Below are positions 32,712-41,763 of a stretch of 64,000 bases of DNA, piece after piece (position 1 is the stretch's first letter; each line of letters starts with the position of its first letter). The translations under genes and the position numbers were made by a program. The notes beneath the pieces were generated by a model, which worked only from the letters and a program-made list of their open reading frames with translations, did not search any database and was not told the DNA's origin. This DNA comes from JAXLQL01 sp046331625 (lineage in GTDB: Bacteria; Acidobacteriota; Terriglobia; Bryobacterales; Bryobacteraceae), in NCBI GenBank assembly GCA_046331625.1, contig JAXLQL010000004.1, forward strand, positions 1 to 64,000, in the 5' to 3' direction.

Positions 32712-34241
32712 TCACCGCGTGGATGCGATCTCTCGCTTCCGTGTCCGCTCGAACAGCAGCGCCTTGCCGTCGTCTTCGATCACCTTCCAATCCGGCTGCT
32801 GCTTCAACAGCGTCGTGAGCGGCCACTCCACCGGAACCAGCGCCACGTCGAAGCCGTGCTTGTCCAGAATCTGCCGCCAATCGTGACGCCCGCCTGTCAG
32901 CCCCATGTACTCGCGACCCAGCTTGGCGCCGTAAAAGTCGCTACGCCCGTCGAAGAACACCTTGTGCTCCGGATAGAAGCGATAGATGAGATAGTCGGCC
33001 CACTGGTCTTCCGTGAGCACCTTGGCCGGGCGGATCTTGGCTTCGTGCTTCGAGATGATTTTGATCGGGAAGCGCTCGGGCGGGAAGTCTTTCGGCCAGC
33101 GCGCGTCGAGCTCCGACACGTGCAGCCCGAACAGCGCGACTACGGCGAGCACTGGCCACGCGCTGGTCCAGCGGAAGTTCGGGAGCGTATCGTTGGCGAG
33201 GCTGTCGAGGATCGCACGGACACTCGCCTTGTGCGCGCCTTCCGTGAACTTGCGCCACAGCATCGTCAGCTCGAGTGCGATCACGGGAGCCGCAATACTC
33301 ACGTAGATCGTGATGTGCCGCACCGAAACCAGCGACTGATGCGCCCAGAACAGAATCCACAGCGACGCAACCACTGACTTGCGGCTCAACCGAAGCGCGG
33401 CAGCCAGTAGTCCGGTGAGCAACAACACTTCGTACTGCATGATGTTCTCTTGCCGGAAGCTCGGCGACTTGAACTCGCTCACTACCTCCTTGATCCAGTC
33501 AGACTGCAGGTAGCTCGAGATGTGCATGTGCAGGTGATAGCCGTAGGGGTTCACGAACGTTGCCAGTCCGCACAGTGCACCCACGATCGCCAGTCGCCTG
33601 GCGCGATCCCAGCCATCGGGGTCAGGGCGCCAGTACGCTTCGATGGCTGAGCCTACCGCGGCGATTCCGATGATCGCAATCAGTGCGAGGAATCCGCCAT
33701 GGAGATTGGTCCAAACGGCGGCCAGCGGAACCAGCAGCCAGAGCACGCGATCGCGATGCGTTTCGTCGCGCTCGAGAATCCAGACGGCAAGCGGGATGAA
33801 CACTAAGGTGAAAAGATGAGGCCGTGCCAGGTAGTGCACCGTGCTTGCGCCTACGGCGATCAAGCCGATCGCTAGGGTGAACAGCGGATTCGCCCCGCGC
33901 CACAGCGACAACCGCACCAGCAACGTAGCGAACAGAGCCACCAGTACGCCGCCGAAGATCACGATGCCCTTCAAGCCCCACGTGCGAAACAGCAGCGCGA
34001 AGATGACGTCAGAGCCCCATTCCCACGCGAACCATGGCTCGCCGGGCTTCGAGAACGAGAACAGGTCTTTCTGTGGAACCGATCCGGTTTTGAGAATGTA
34101 CTCACCCACGCGGATGTGCCAGCCCGTATCGCCATCGAGTAGCAGCAAGCTCCAGCCGTCTTTCGCCATCATGAACAGCCAGCAGATCAGCGACAGGAAC
34201 AGCAGATCGGAGAACGACGGTTTCAAAATGCGGCGCAGCAA
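32712..34241 (-). CDS. Polytopic membrane protein with N-terminal DGDTGWHI motif
   Basis: The 509-residue protein has about ten transmembrane helices (1-400) and a soluble C-terminal domain of about 110 residues (YLIYRFYPEHKVFFDGRSDF onward). The first loop has LLDGDTGWHIRVGEYIL, which again places an Asp where GT-C glycosyltransferases have theirs. I recall similar proteins in acidobacteria and other phyla without assigned function. The annotated start is TTG 34241; a shorter ATG start further in would remove the first helix. Tandem arrangement with the next gene suggests a common glycan or lipid pathway. Confidence 0.6.
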   Translation of the reverse strand: MLRRILKPSFSDLLFLSLICWLFMMAKDGWSLLLLDGDTGWHIRVGEYILKTGSVPQKDLFSFSKPGEPWFAWEWGSDVIFALLFRTWGLKGIVIFGGVLVALFATLLVRLSLWRGANPLFTLAIGLIAVGASTVHYLARPHLFTLVFIPLAVWILERDETHRDRVLWLLVPLAAVWTNLHGGFLALIAIIGIAAVGSAIEAYWRPDPDGWDRARRLAIVGALCGLATFVNPYGYHLHMHISSYLQSDWIKEVVSEFKSPSFRQENIMQYEVLLLTGLLAAALRLSRKSVVASLWILFWAHQSLVSVRHITIYVSIAAPVIALELTMLWRKFTEGAHKASVRAILDSLANDTLPNFRWTSAWPVLAVVALFGLHVSELDARWPKDFPPERFPIKIISKHEAKIRPAKVLTEDQWADYLIYRFYPEHKVFFDGRSDFYGAKLGREYMGLTGGRHDWRQILDKHGFDVALVPVEWPLTTLLKQQPDWKVIEDDGKALLFERTRKREIASTR

Positions 34242-34321
34242 AGTAGATTCGGAGCCTCTCGGTATCTATCGGCAGGGCCGATCGGACCCATGAGTAAGGC
34301 GATGCCCCGATCCCCCGCCGC

Positions 34322-36784
34322 TCAGTTGCCGACCGCGAGGTACAGCGTCTGCGTCCCAGCCGTCCCACCGAGCGTGAACGTCACCGGAACAGCATCGCCC
34401 GCTTCCACCTGCGGCACCGTCACGTTGAATTGGTACAGCCCGATCGCGTCGGGCGCCAAGCCCGCATAGCTCGTGGCCGCGCGCGCCCCCCCAATCGACA
34501 ACTGGAATGGCAACGCGAGCGAGTTAGCCTGCTTCACCACCTGGCCAGCCGCGATCGCCGGCGTCACCGCGCCAAACCCGACTCCGTAGAGCGTGATGAC
34601 CTCACCGGGCCGGGCTCTCCTCGCCGGGACTCCCGGAATCGCGCCAGGAGGAAGCACGTACGTCACGCCATCGGTGAACAGCGCCACCACCAGTTGCCGC
34701 CCTCCGATGAGAAATGACGGAGGCGCCAACAGCCCCGGCTGCGCGGCCGTCACCGTGATCGGGTAGCTGGCGCTCGTGCCCACCGCCGTCGAAACGGTGA
34801 GCGACTGCGATCCCGTTGAGATGTTCGAAGGCACCTGCACATTCACCTGCTCCGGACTCACGTAGCGCACGAACGCCCCCTGGCCTCCCACACGCACCGT
34901 GGTGCCGTCCAGCGTGGAGGGCGCATTGAGTCCGTTGAAGTCGGCGCCACTCCATTCGCGCGTGGTGGTCGCCAGACCCGAGCCGTAGATCTCGATCCAC
35001 GATCCCGGCGCAACCGCGGCGAATCCACCGAACGCCGCCGAACTGACCACGCCGCCTTGCTTGATCGCCGGCGCGGGCGCGTCCATCACGATCATGCCCC
35101 ACTCGTTGTTTCCCGCACCGCACTTGGCGCCGTGCACATAGTAGAAAGTCTGCGGCGCAGTGCCCGGCGACGATCGCGAGAAGCGGAACGAATGGGTGGA
35201 AGGAAACGGATCCAGCGCGGAAGCTGCCCACGGAAACGCCGGATCGACACGCCGTTTGTGGAAGTCGTTCGCCCAGGCAGCGAACGTCTTGCCCGATCGC
35301 GGCAGCACTCCGCGTTGCGAATTCTGCGATAGCCAGAAGAGCTCTTCGTACACCTCCACGAACACGCCGTCGGAGTTGTCCCACGCGTTCAGAATCGTCA
35401 GGTCGAGCTCTTCCGGCGTGTTGACCTTGACCCGGTTGTTGGTTTGGAATCCGGTGATCTGGCCTTCGGCGCCTTCCCTCACCGCCCACCGGTTCGGGCA
35501 TCCGTTCCCGACCTCCCCATACGCATCGAGCGGCCGCACCGGCTTCGGATGCACGCCGTCGAAGCTGCACTGGCCAAGCTTGGCGGTGAGACCGTTGTGC
35601 TGCACCACGAAGTTGAGTTTGTGATTCTGCTGGCCGCGATCGAGCACGGTCTGCGTTTGCTCGGTGCCGCCGGGCAGCGGCGATCGGCCCGACGACGTTC
35701 CCGCCGCCGTTTCCCAGTCTCCCGCTTCGTTGATCCGCGGGAACCCAGCTTGGATCAGCGCGTAGCTCATCGCCTTGCCCGGAAACAAATTCCGCAGCAA
35801 TTGTTCTTGCTCGTCATAGAAGGAATAGAGCCCCGAAGGGCGATATCCGTCGGCGGCGAAGATGGCCGGATTGCAGATACACTCCGTGCGGCTGGCTCCG
35901 GACCCGATCACCTCGCACGTCTCCGGCAGCCGGTTCTCGTGCGAGACGAGATTCGCTCCCGAGATCTTGATGTAGCCCAGTGCGCGATACCAATCCGCAC
36001 GCGACTTCAGGAACTTCGCCACCTCGCCGAGCATGGCGAAGTAGAGTTGGCGGTAGGCGGCGCGGGTGGGGCTGCCGAGGTCCATGCGATTGCCGCACGA
36101 CACCGTTCCCGCCGGAACGTCGTCTCCTACTTGTTGCAACTTCAACCGCGGCACGCCGCCGCTCTGCGCCCGAGCCGAGCCATCGGCGCTGGTCGAGAAA
36201 ATCCAATCGGGCGTGCCGTCGTCGCCGGCCTTGATCCCGAGGCTGTACACCTTGCCGTTGCGGACCGCCTGTTCCACCTCGCGTTGCAGCACTGTGAAAT
36301 CGTAGACGCCGGAGCGCGGATTCACATCCTTCCACAGCAAGCGAATGAAGACCCCGGTGACGCCGTCGCTTTTCCAAGTGGAGTCAAGCGTGGCTTCGTA
36401 AGTGCGGCCGGGGCAGAGCGTGCGGCCGTTGTCGCCTTGATAGACGGGTCGCGCGCCGCCGGGACATGCGCCGCTCACTTCCTGGAAACCGTTGTCGAGC
36501 GGACTGAGCGTGTAGATGCCGGAAGGGGCGAAGGGCATCGGTCCGGTGAACTCGTTCGGAGCAGCGCCATCCCAGGGCCGCCGCGCCGAGCACACGGCGG
36601 GATACGCGGCTTCGTTGGCGGGGATAATGGAATCCCCGCGTCCGAGTTGCTCCCAGCGCACCGTGTCTCCACCGCGGATGTAGAGCACGCGCGGGGTGAA
36701 CGATCCATCGGCGTTCACCTTCACCGTGTGGGTTTGTTGCGCGAGCACCGGCAACGCGGCGAGCGCGAAGATCGCAAGTTTCAA
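34322..36784 (-). CDS. Large secreted protein: cupredoxin-like N-terminus, TIM-barrel-like middle, TIGR03437-type C-terminus
   Basis: This 820-residue protein has a signal peptide (MKLAIFALAALPVLAQ). A short plastocyanin-like segment comes first (HTVKVNADGSFTPRVLYIRGGDTVRW). A region of about 400 residues resembles glycoside-hydrolase barrels (GVFIRLLWKDVNPRSGVYDF and KAGDDGTPDWIF are like GH42/GH5-type strands). The TIGR03437-type module ends it (GLAPDAIGLYQFNVTVPQ). I start at TTG 36784 because GGAGG lies 10 nt upstream and it begins the signal peptide; ATG 36829 adds 15 charged residues. Possible catalytic Glu residues are not certain. Confidence 0.72.
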   Translation of the reverse strand: MKLAIFALAALPVLAQQTHTVKVNADGSFTPRVLYIRGGDTVRWEQLGRGDSIIPANEAAYPAVCSARRPWDGAAPNEFTGPMPFAPSGIYTLSPLDNGFQEVSGACPGGARPVYQGDNGRTLCPGRTYEATLDSTWKSDGVTGVFIRLLWKDVNPRSGVYDFTVLQREVEQAVRNGKVYSLGIKAGDDGTPDWIFSTSADGSARAQSGGVPRLKLQQVGDDVPAGTVSCGNRMDLGSPTRAAYRQLYFAMLGEVAKFLKSRADWYRALGYIKISGANLVSHENRLPETCEVIGSGASRTECICNPAIFAADGYRPSGLYSFYDEQEQLLRNLFPGKAMSYALIQAGFPRINEAGDWETAAGTSSGRSPLPGGTEQTQTVLDRGQQNHKLNFVVQHNGLTAKLGQCSFDGVHPKPVRPLDAYGEVGNGCPNRWAVREGAEGQITGFQTNNRVKVNTPEELDLTILNAWDNSDGVFVEVYEELFWLSQNSQRGVLPRSGKTFAAWANDFHKRRVDPAFPWAASALDPFPSTHSFRFSRSSPGTAPQTFYYVHGAKCGAGNNEWGMIVMDAPAPAIKQGGVVSSAAFGGFAAVAPGSWIEIYGSGLATTTREWSGADFNGLNAPSTLDGTTVRVGGQGAFVRYVSPEQVNVQVPSNISTGSQSLTVSTAVGTSASYPITVTAAQPGLLAPPSFLIGGRQLVVALFTDGVTYVLPPGAIPGVPARRARPGEVITLYGVGFGAVTPAIAAGQVVKQANSLALPFQLSIGGARAATSYAGLAPDAIGLYQFNVTVPQVEAGDAVPVTFTLGGTAGTQTLYLAVGN

Positions 36785-36852
36785 AATGGGAGCGCCTCCG
36801 TCTGGCTTACGCCTATCATACTTCGGCATGCGGGCTGACCTAGACTGGTGAG

Positions 36853-37557
36853 ATGAACCGCCGACACGCAGTGGCCGCATCGGCAATGGCCGCCGCCGAC
36901 CTGTTCGCACCGGGCGCCGAAGCCGAGGAGAGCGCCTACATTCCCGAGCATCATCGCGTGACCGACCGCAAGGCGATCCACGACTTCGTCGACGAATTCG
37001 GTTTCGCCTCGGTGATCACGGCTCAGCCCTCGATCCGCGTGACGCACATTCCGGTGATGCTCGAACGCGACGAAGGTTCGTGGGGCCGCATCGTGGGCCA
37101 CGTGGCGCGCGCCAACCCGCAGCACCGTGTTTTCGATGGGAAACATGAATCGCTGATTCTGTTTCGGGGTCCGCACCGCTACATTTCACCCGGATGGTAC
37201 GCCACCGAGCGCGCGGTGCCCACCTGGAACTTCACCGCCGTGCATGCCACGGGCCGCGCGCGGCTGGTGGAGGACAATGCACGCCTGGCTGCGTTGCTCG
37301 AAAAGCTGGTGGCGAAGTACGAGGCGTACGAGAAGTCGAGCTATGCGTTCGCCAAGCTCCCGGCTTCCTACAAGGAAGGCATGATGAAGAACATCGTGAT
37401 GTTCGAAATGCCGATCGAGCAGGTGGAAGCGAAGTTCAAACTGGGACTCGAACGCTCCGCCGCCGATCGCGAGGGCTTCCTACGCGGGCTCGAGTCGGCC
37501 AAGCCCGAGCGCACGTTGCTCGAGTTCACGCGTGCGGAGATCAAGCGGCGAGGCTGA
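36853..37557 (+). CDS. PaiB-like FMN-binding protein with N-terminal extension
   Basis: This 234-residue protein matches the PaiB / FMN-binding split-barrel family: YIPEHHRVTDRKAIHDFVDEFG, HVARANPQH, YISPGWYATERAVPTWNF (the most typical segment) and the C-terminal KFKLGLERSAADREG. PaiB of Bacillus was described as a negative regulator of sporulation and protease genes, while related proteins are flavin-binding oxidoreductase-like. Here about 27 residues precede the usual start, beginning MNRRHAVAASAMAAAD, which looks like a weak RR-type export signal. It is divergent from the large secreted protein gene, 68 bp between starts. Confidence 0.85.
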   Translation: MNRRHAVAASAMAAADLFAPGAEAEESAYIPEHHRVTDRKAIHDFVDEFGFASVITAQPSIRVTHIPVMLERDEGSWGRIVGHVARANPQHRVFDGKHESLILFRGPHRYISPGWYATERAVPTWNFTAVHATGRARLVEDNARLAALLEKLVAKYEAYEKSSYAFAKLPASYKEGMMKNIVMFEMPIEQVEAKFKLGLERSAADREGFLRGLESAKPERTLLEFTRAEIKRRG

Positions 37558-37605
37558 GTGCGGCCTCGGCTTGCACTGTATCTCACAGACACCCGTCTGC
37601 CGGTT

Positions 37606-37669
37606 GTGGGGCAGGCTTCAGCCTGCGCGGGACTTCAGTCCCGCCTGCGTAGCGCATGCTTCAGCGTGC
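37606..37669 (+). repeat. REP-like element, copy 1 (triple hairpin)
   Basis: Three consecutive hairpins are present: GCAGGCTTCAGCCTGC (37611-37626), GCGGGACTTCAGTCCCGC (37627-37644) and the imperfect GCATGCTTCAGCGTGC (37654-37669, one G.T pair). All have the same TTCA apex. Bases 37606-37644 are repeated exactly, as reverse complement, at 55427-55465. The element is intergenic, after the PaiB-like stop. It looks like a REP/BIME-type mobile palindrome. Confidence 0.85.
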
Positions 37670-37681
37670 CAGCACAAGCGG

Positions 37682-37687
37682 CATAAT
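37682..37687 (+). promoter_or_regulatory. -10 element for the deacetylase gene, leaderless spacing
   Basis: CATAAT matches five of six -10 positions and ends 6 nt before ATG 37694. The intervening CGGGAG could also act as a Shine-Dalgarno if transcription starts further upstream, so the leaderless reading is not exclusive. Confidence 0.4.
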
Positions 37688-37693
37688 CGGGAG

Positions 37694-39058
37694 ATGCGCC
37701 TTCTCACGCTGCTCGCCCTCCTCGCTTCCCCGATCCTCCCCGCCGACATCTACTATCTCCTCTGGTTCGACACCGAAGACTGGGTGGAGCCCACCTCCGA
37801 TGACTCCGCCCTGCGCCTGGCCCGCGATCTCGAATCCGTAGGCGTTCGCGCCACCTTCAAAGTAGTAGGCGAGAAAGCCCGCGTGCTCGAACGCCGCGGA
37901 CGCACAGACGTCATCCGCGCCCTCTCCCGCCACGACATCGGCTATCACGCCGAGACGCACTCGATCCCACCCGCGCCCGCCACGTACATGAAGCATCTCG
38001 GCATGATCGAGGGTGCGGAAGAGTTCGAGCGCCGCGAGGGCCAAGGCGTGCGCGATATCGAACGCATCTTCGGCGTCACGCCGAGCTGCTACGGCCAGCC
38101 CGGCTCATCCTGGGGACCGCAGTCGACCATCGCGCTCCGCCGCCTCGGCATCCCCGCCTACATGGACGAAGGCTCGCAAGTCGGCTTCGAGCAACAGCCG
38201 TTCTGGTACGGCGGAATTCTGTTCGTGTTCAATCTCCGCCAGTTCAACATGCGGGCCGAGCTCAATGACGAATCGAAGCTGGGCGAAGCCACGGCGAAGT
38301 TCGATGCGGCCGTGGCGGAACTCGAACGGCGCGGCGGCGGCGTGATCCACACCTACTACCACCCCACCGAGTTCTCCGCTACCGAATTCTGGGACGCCGT
38401 CAATTTCTCCAAGGGACGCTACACTCCGCCCGGCGAGTACAAGAAGCCGAACCTGCGTACGCCCGAGTCGCGCGAGCGCGCCCACCGGATCCTCATGCAG
38501 TTCGTGGAGCATGTGCGGAAGACGCCTTCGGTCCGGATCATCACCGCGCGTCAACTCACGCAGATTTTCGCAACTCCAGTTGCGCCGGTGGATCGCGAGG
38601 CAGCGCGCCAGCAGTTGCGCCGATCCATCGACATCATGGGACCGCACTCGGCGGCAGACCTGCTGCTCGCGGTGCTAGGAATCAACCAGTGCTATGTCGA
38701 CGGCCCAACGCAGCGCAAGCAATCGAACCTCTCGGCCGCATCGATCCCGCGCGAGTTGTTCGAACGCGGCAAGCGCAGCGCCATCGAGGCAATCGAGCGC
38801 CAGAATCGGCTGCCTTCGCATGTGTGGTTTGGCTCGGAGTTCCTCTCGCTCGCCGATTTCGCGGCCACGGCGGCGTGGGATGACGGCGGTCCACAAGTGG
38901 CCGTGAAGCGCGGCGAACTCGCCTTCGAGCGGCAGGTCGCCACCGATGGCCGCGGGTCGTTCAACTGGGCGATCCACCCCGACGGCTTCGATGGCTCGGA
39001 ATTGCTCGAACTCGGCCGCCTCCAGGCGTGGACGCTGAAGCCCGCGAAGTTGCGGTGA
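37694..39058 (+). CDS. Exported polysaccharide-deacetylase-like protein (NodB fold)
   Basis: The 454-residue protein has a signal peptide (MRLLTLLALLASPILPA). Its NodB-like domain begins YYLLWFDTEDW (D26, E28 in the position of the metal Asp pair). The metal His motif H-x3-H occurs in IGYHAETHS (H85, H89), and later GVIHTYYHPTEF supplies the catalytic His strand. The remaining 150 residues (about 300-454) form an extra domain without known motif. It probably removes acetyl groups from a cell-wall or extracellular glycan. The chosen start avoids an upstream extension through the REP element. Confidence 0.82.
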   Translation: MRLLTLLALLASPILPADIYYLLWFDTEDWVEPTSDDSALRLARDLESVGVRATFKVVGEKARVLERRGRTDVIRALSRHDIGYHAETHSIPPAPATYMKHLGMIEGAEEFERREGQGVRDIERIFGVTPSCYGQPGSSWGPQSTIALRRLGIPAYMDEGSQVGFEQQPFWYGGILFVFNLRQFNMRAELNDESKLGEATAKFDAAVAELERRGGGVIHTYYHPTEFSATEFWDAVNFSKGRYTPPGEYKKPNLRTPESRERAHRILMQFVEHVRKTPSVRIITARQLTQIFATPVAPVDREAARQQLRRSIDIMGPHSAADLLLAVLGINQCYVDGPTQRKQSNLSAASIPRELFERGKRSAIEAIERQNRLPSHVWFGSEFLSLADFAATAAWDDGGPQVAVKRGELAFERQVATDGRGSFNWAIHPDGFDGSELLELGRLQAWTLKPAKLR

Positions 39059-39126
39059 AGCCCGGCCCGAAGTAGAAGCCCGAAGCAGAAAGTGTTATAT
39101 CCTTGACGCTTGGGCGAACTCTAACA

Positions 39127-39765
39127 ATGTCGGACTACGAAGTCGTCCCCAACCTGGACCCGAGAGCGAGTTACGGCTTTTCCGTGGGTATCGGTAGCGG
39201 GCACTCTTTGGTGCCCAAGCCGCCCAGTGTCCCGAACGCTGCCACGCCGAAGCCGTATCCCAGCCAGACGCCCAGCTACCACGGTGGCAACGTTGCGCTT
39301 GCCGAGTCTACAGCGTCCGCCGAACCCGCGCTGGGAATTTCGTTTCTTGCTCTACCCATCTATCCGTGGATGCTCCTGGTAGGCATTCTCGTCTACGCTT
39401 GCGTCAGCGCCCAAGCTTCGCTCTTCCCGCAAGGATTGCACCTCCATCCCATCTTTGGCGCGGCTGCGTTCCTAGGCGCGATCTGGCTCTATCGCCAGTT
39501 GATGTCTTGCTGGCCCACCGCCATTCTCCTGGCTGTTCCCTCGGTCGTTGCCACCGGATTGCTCGCATGGTCGATCAGCGACGCCGCCTCGTTTCGCCAC
39601 TTTGGCATGTCGCTGCCTTCCGGAACGCTCAGCTTGCCCCTGCTCTGGCAATCGATCCGTTGGTCCGCGCTCGACAAGTGGGCAGTAGTGTCAATGGCGG
39701 TCATGTTGGCTGCGCACATCAGTTACTGGCGCGAACGGCGCGAAACGGCGCGCACGAGTGGGTAG
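39127..39765 (+). CDS. Membrane protein, unknown function
   Basis: This 212-residue protein has a Pro/Ser-rich soluble N-terminus (about 1-70, with PKPYPSQTPSYHGGN). Three or four transmembrane helices follow (about 78-100, 108-128, 132-155, 185-205), and the end is a basic tail WRERRETARTSG. I do not recognise a family. The start is ATG 39127. A TTGACG at 39103-39108 and TTATAT at 39095-39100 lie upstream, but neither makes a complete promoter. The soluble N-terminus resembles linkers in GYF/DUF4339-type sensor membrane proteins only in composition. Confidence 0.55.
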   Translation: MSDYEVVPNLDPRASYGFSVGIGSGHSLVPKPPSVPNAATPKPYPSQTPSYHGGNVALAESTASAEPALGISFLALPIYPWMLLVGILVYACVSAQASLFPQGLHLHPIFGAAAFLGAIWLYRQLMSCWPTAILLAVPSVVATGLLAWSISDAASFRHFGMSLPSGTLSLPLLWQSIRWSALDKWAVVSMAVMLAAHISYWRERRETARTSG

Positions 39766-39834
39766 TTCGCACAGGGCGCACTGACGACGAAACGCCCGAT
39801 CGCAACGACACGCGAGTCCGCGGCCCGCAGCCGG

Positions 39835-39840
39835 TACAAT
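39835..39840 (+). promoter_or_regulatory. -10 element ahead of the GNAT gene
   Basis: TACAAT ends 10 nt before ATG 39851. A three- to four-nucleotide leader is predicted; there is no Shine-Dalgarno. Confidence 0.35.
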
Positions 39841-39850
39841 ACCGTACAGC

Positions 39851-40351
39851 ATGGACGGCTGGAACATCAGAAAGGCCTTGCCATCCGACGCCGCGGGAAT
39901 CGTCGCGGTTCTCGAGACGGTGATTTCGGAACGTGTCTACTCCGCCATCGACGCGGTTTGGACGGTCGAGCAGGAGGCTCGTTATCTCGAATCCCTTTCC
40001 GATCGGGAAGCCTTCCACGTCGCGGTTGACGATTCAGGCCTCGTCATCGGCTTCCAGAGCCTTGACCGGTGGTCAACTCTGTTGCCCTCGATGTCGCATG
40101 TCGCCCAGGTGGGAACGTTCCTCTTGCCCGGTTGGAGAGGCCGTGGCGTCGGCCGGTCGCTTTGGGATGCCACAGAAGCCTTCGCCAGAAACGCAGAGTA
40201 CCGCAAACTCGCCATCCAGGTTCGGGCATCGAACGTTGGCGCCCAGGACTTCTATCGCAGACTCGGGTTCCAGCAGTGCGGACGGCTCACGCGGCAAGTC
40301 ATCGTAGACGGAGTGGAGGATGACGAGGTCCTGATGGAGCTCTTCCTGTGA
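39851..40351 (+). CDS. GNAT-family N-acetyltransferase
   Basis: The 166-residue protein shows the GNAT order: an N-terminal WNIRKALPSDAAGIVAVLE, then strand four HVAQVGTFLLPGWRGRGVGRSLWDATE containing the acetyl-CoA pyrophosphate loop R/Q-x-x-G-x-G/A (RGRGVG). A C-terminal KLAIQVRASNVGAQDFYRRLGFQQCGR completes the fold. It would transfer acetyl from acetyl-CoA to an amine; the acceptor is unknown. Similar proteins include phosphinothricin-type acetyltransferases, but specificity residues are not clear. Confidence 0.88.
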   Translation: MDGWNIRKALPSDAAGIVAVLETVISERVYSAIDAVWTVEQEARYLESLSDREAFHVAVDDSGLVIGFQSLDRWSTLLPSMSHVAQVGTFLLPGWRGRGVGRSLWDATEAFARNAEYRKLAIQVRASNVGAQDFYRRLGFQQCGRLTRQVIVDGVEDDEVLMELFL

Positions 40352-40440
40352 ACATCCCTGCAATTACCCCGTCTGTCGATTCGTACCGAAGCCAGACCTA
40401 GCTGCCGAAGCCATGCGATACTGGCAAAGAAAAGGCGAAC

Positions 40441-41697
40441 ATGGCCGACGCCGCGCAGCCGGACCTCCAAGCTCAACTCGACTTCCTCCGCCGCAAAATG
40501 ACCGCCGCCGCCGAGCGCGTCGAGCAGCGCATGATCGCTCGCGCCAACCTGCCCAAGCCGTCGCTCCAAGACATCGTCCCAGGCGAGGAAATCGCGACGC
40601 CGCACGGCCGCCACTGGGAGACCACTCGCGTTTGGGAACACCATCGCCGCCACGGCAACATGGAGATCGCTCGCCTCCAGGACCTGCCCCCAGACCTCCT
40701 CGCCCAACTCACCGAAGGCGCCGTCACCGAAGCGCATCCCGAGACCTGGGCTTTCCTCGACACCGAAACCACCGGACTCGCCGGCGGTGCCGGAACCTGC
40801 GCGTTCCTCATCGGCGTGGGCCGCATCACTCCGCGCGGATTCGAGGTGCGCCAGTTCTTCATGCGCGACTACGACGAAGAGAAGAGCCAGCTCCACGCGC
40901 TCACCGAAGCGCTCACAGGCGCGCAGGTGCTGGTCACCTACAACGGCAAATGCTTCGACGTCCCATTGCTCGAAACGCGCTACCGGCTCTCTCGCGCGCG
41001 GCCGCCGTTCGACGAAATCCCCCATCTCGACCTGCTCTTCAGCGCGCGCCGGCTCTGGCGCTTGCGGCTCGACAATTGCCGCTTGGTGGAGCTCGAGACC
41101 AGCATCCTCGGCCATGAGCGCGAAGGCGACATCCCGGGCCAGATGATCCCGGAAGTGTACTTTGACTGGGTGCGCTCTGGCGCCGTAGCGCGCCTGGCGC
41201 CTGTCTTCCACCACAACGCGCTCGACATTGTTTCGCTAGCCTGCCTCACCGGCGTGGTCCCGTGGGCGTTTCGCGATCCCTCCGCCCAGGAAAATCGCCA
41301 CGCAGCGGAATCCGTCTCGCTCGGCCGATGGCTCCGCCAGAACGGCCAGATCGAGCAAGCGCGCGACCTGTTCCGCTCGGCGATCCGCCGCAACCTGCGC
41401 GACGATCTGATGTTCCGCACCATCTGGGACCTCGCCGAGCTCGAGAAAAAACTCGGCGCCGTGGGCGAGGCGCTCACGCTCTATCATGACCTCGCGTCGG
41501 GGCGGAATCCGTTCCAGGCGCAGTCGCTCGTGGCTCTCGCCAAGATCTACGAGCATCACGTGAAGGACTACCGCGCCGCGCTCACCGCCACCGAGCAAGC
41601 GCTGACACTCGAGCACAGTGAAGAGCTTGACCGCCGCAAACTCCGTCTCCTCAGCAGGCTCCGCCAGCAACGCCTTCCGAGCATTGACGCCAATTGA
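40441..41697 (+). CDS. YprB-like DEDDh exonuclease domain with C-terminal TPR
   Basis: The 418-residue cytosolic protein has an RNase-H-fold exonuclease domain (about 100-280) with FLDTETTGL (D107, E109), YNGKCFDVPLLETRY (D173) and HHNALDIVSL (H258, D262). This is the YprB / Cas4-associated RNase-H-like family. The C-terminal 130 residues contain helical repeats (QARDLFRSAIRRNL, ALTATEQALTLEHSEELDRR) like TPR. YprB of Bacillus is implicated in DNA metabolism next to a helicase; no helicase is adjacent here. ATG 40441 follows a short AAGGCG. Confidence 0.85.
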   Translation: MADAAQPDLQAQLDFLRRKMTAAAERVEQRMIARANLPKPSLQDIVPGEEIATPHGRHWETTRVWEHHRRHGNMEIARLQDLPPDLLAQLTEGAVTEAHPETWAFLDTETTGLAGGAGTCAFLIGVGRITPRGFEVRQFFMRDYDEEKSQLHALTEALTGAQVLVTYNGKCFDVPLLETRYRLSRARPPFDEIPHLDLLFSARRLWRLRLDNCRLVELETSILGHEREGDIPGQMIPEVYFDWVRSGAVARLAPVFHHNALDIVSLACLTGVVPWAFRDPSAQENRHAAESVSLGRWLRQNGQIEQARDLFRSAIRRNLRDDLMFRTIWDLAELEKKLGAVGEALTLYHDLASGRNPFQAQSLVALAKIYEHHVKDYRAALTATEQALTLEHSEELDRRKLRLLSRLRQQRLPSIDAN

Positions 41698-41763
41698 TCC
41701 TGGTCCGGCGTTTCTAACCTTCCTCACGTTTTCAGCCGATAAAGCCTGAAGTACGGAACCAGG

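Noticed and set aside
35444..36838. Plus-strand frame (464 codons) opposite the large secreted protein
   Set aside because: No recognisable motif; the TIGR03437-type gene on the minus strand explains the region.
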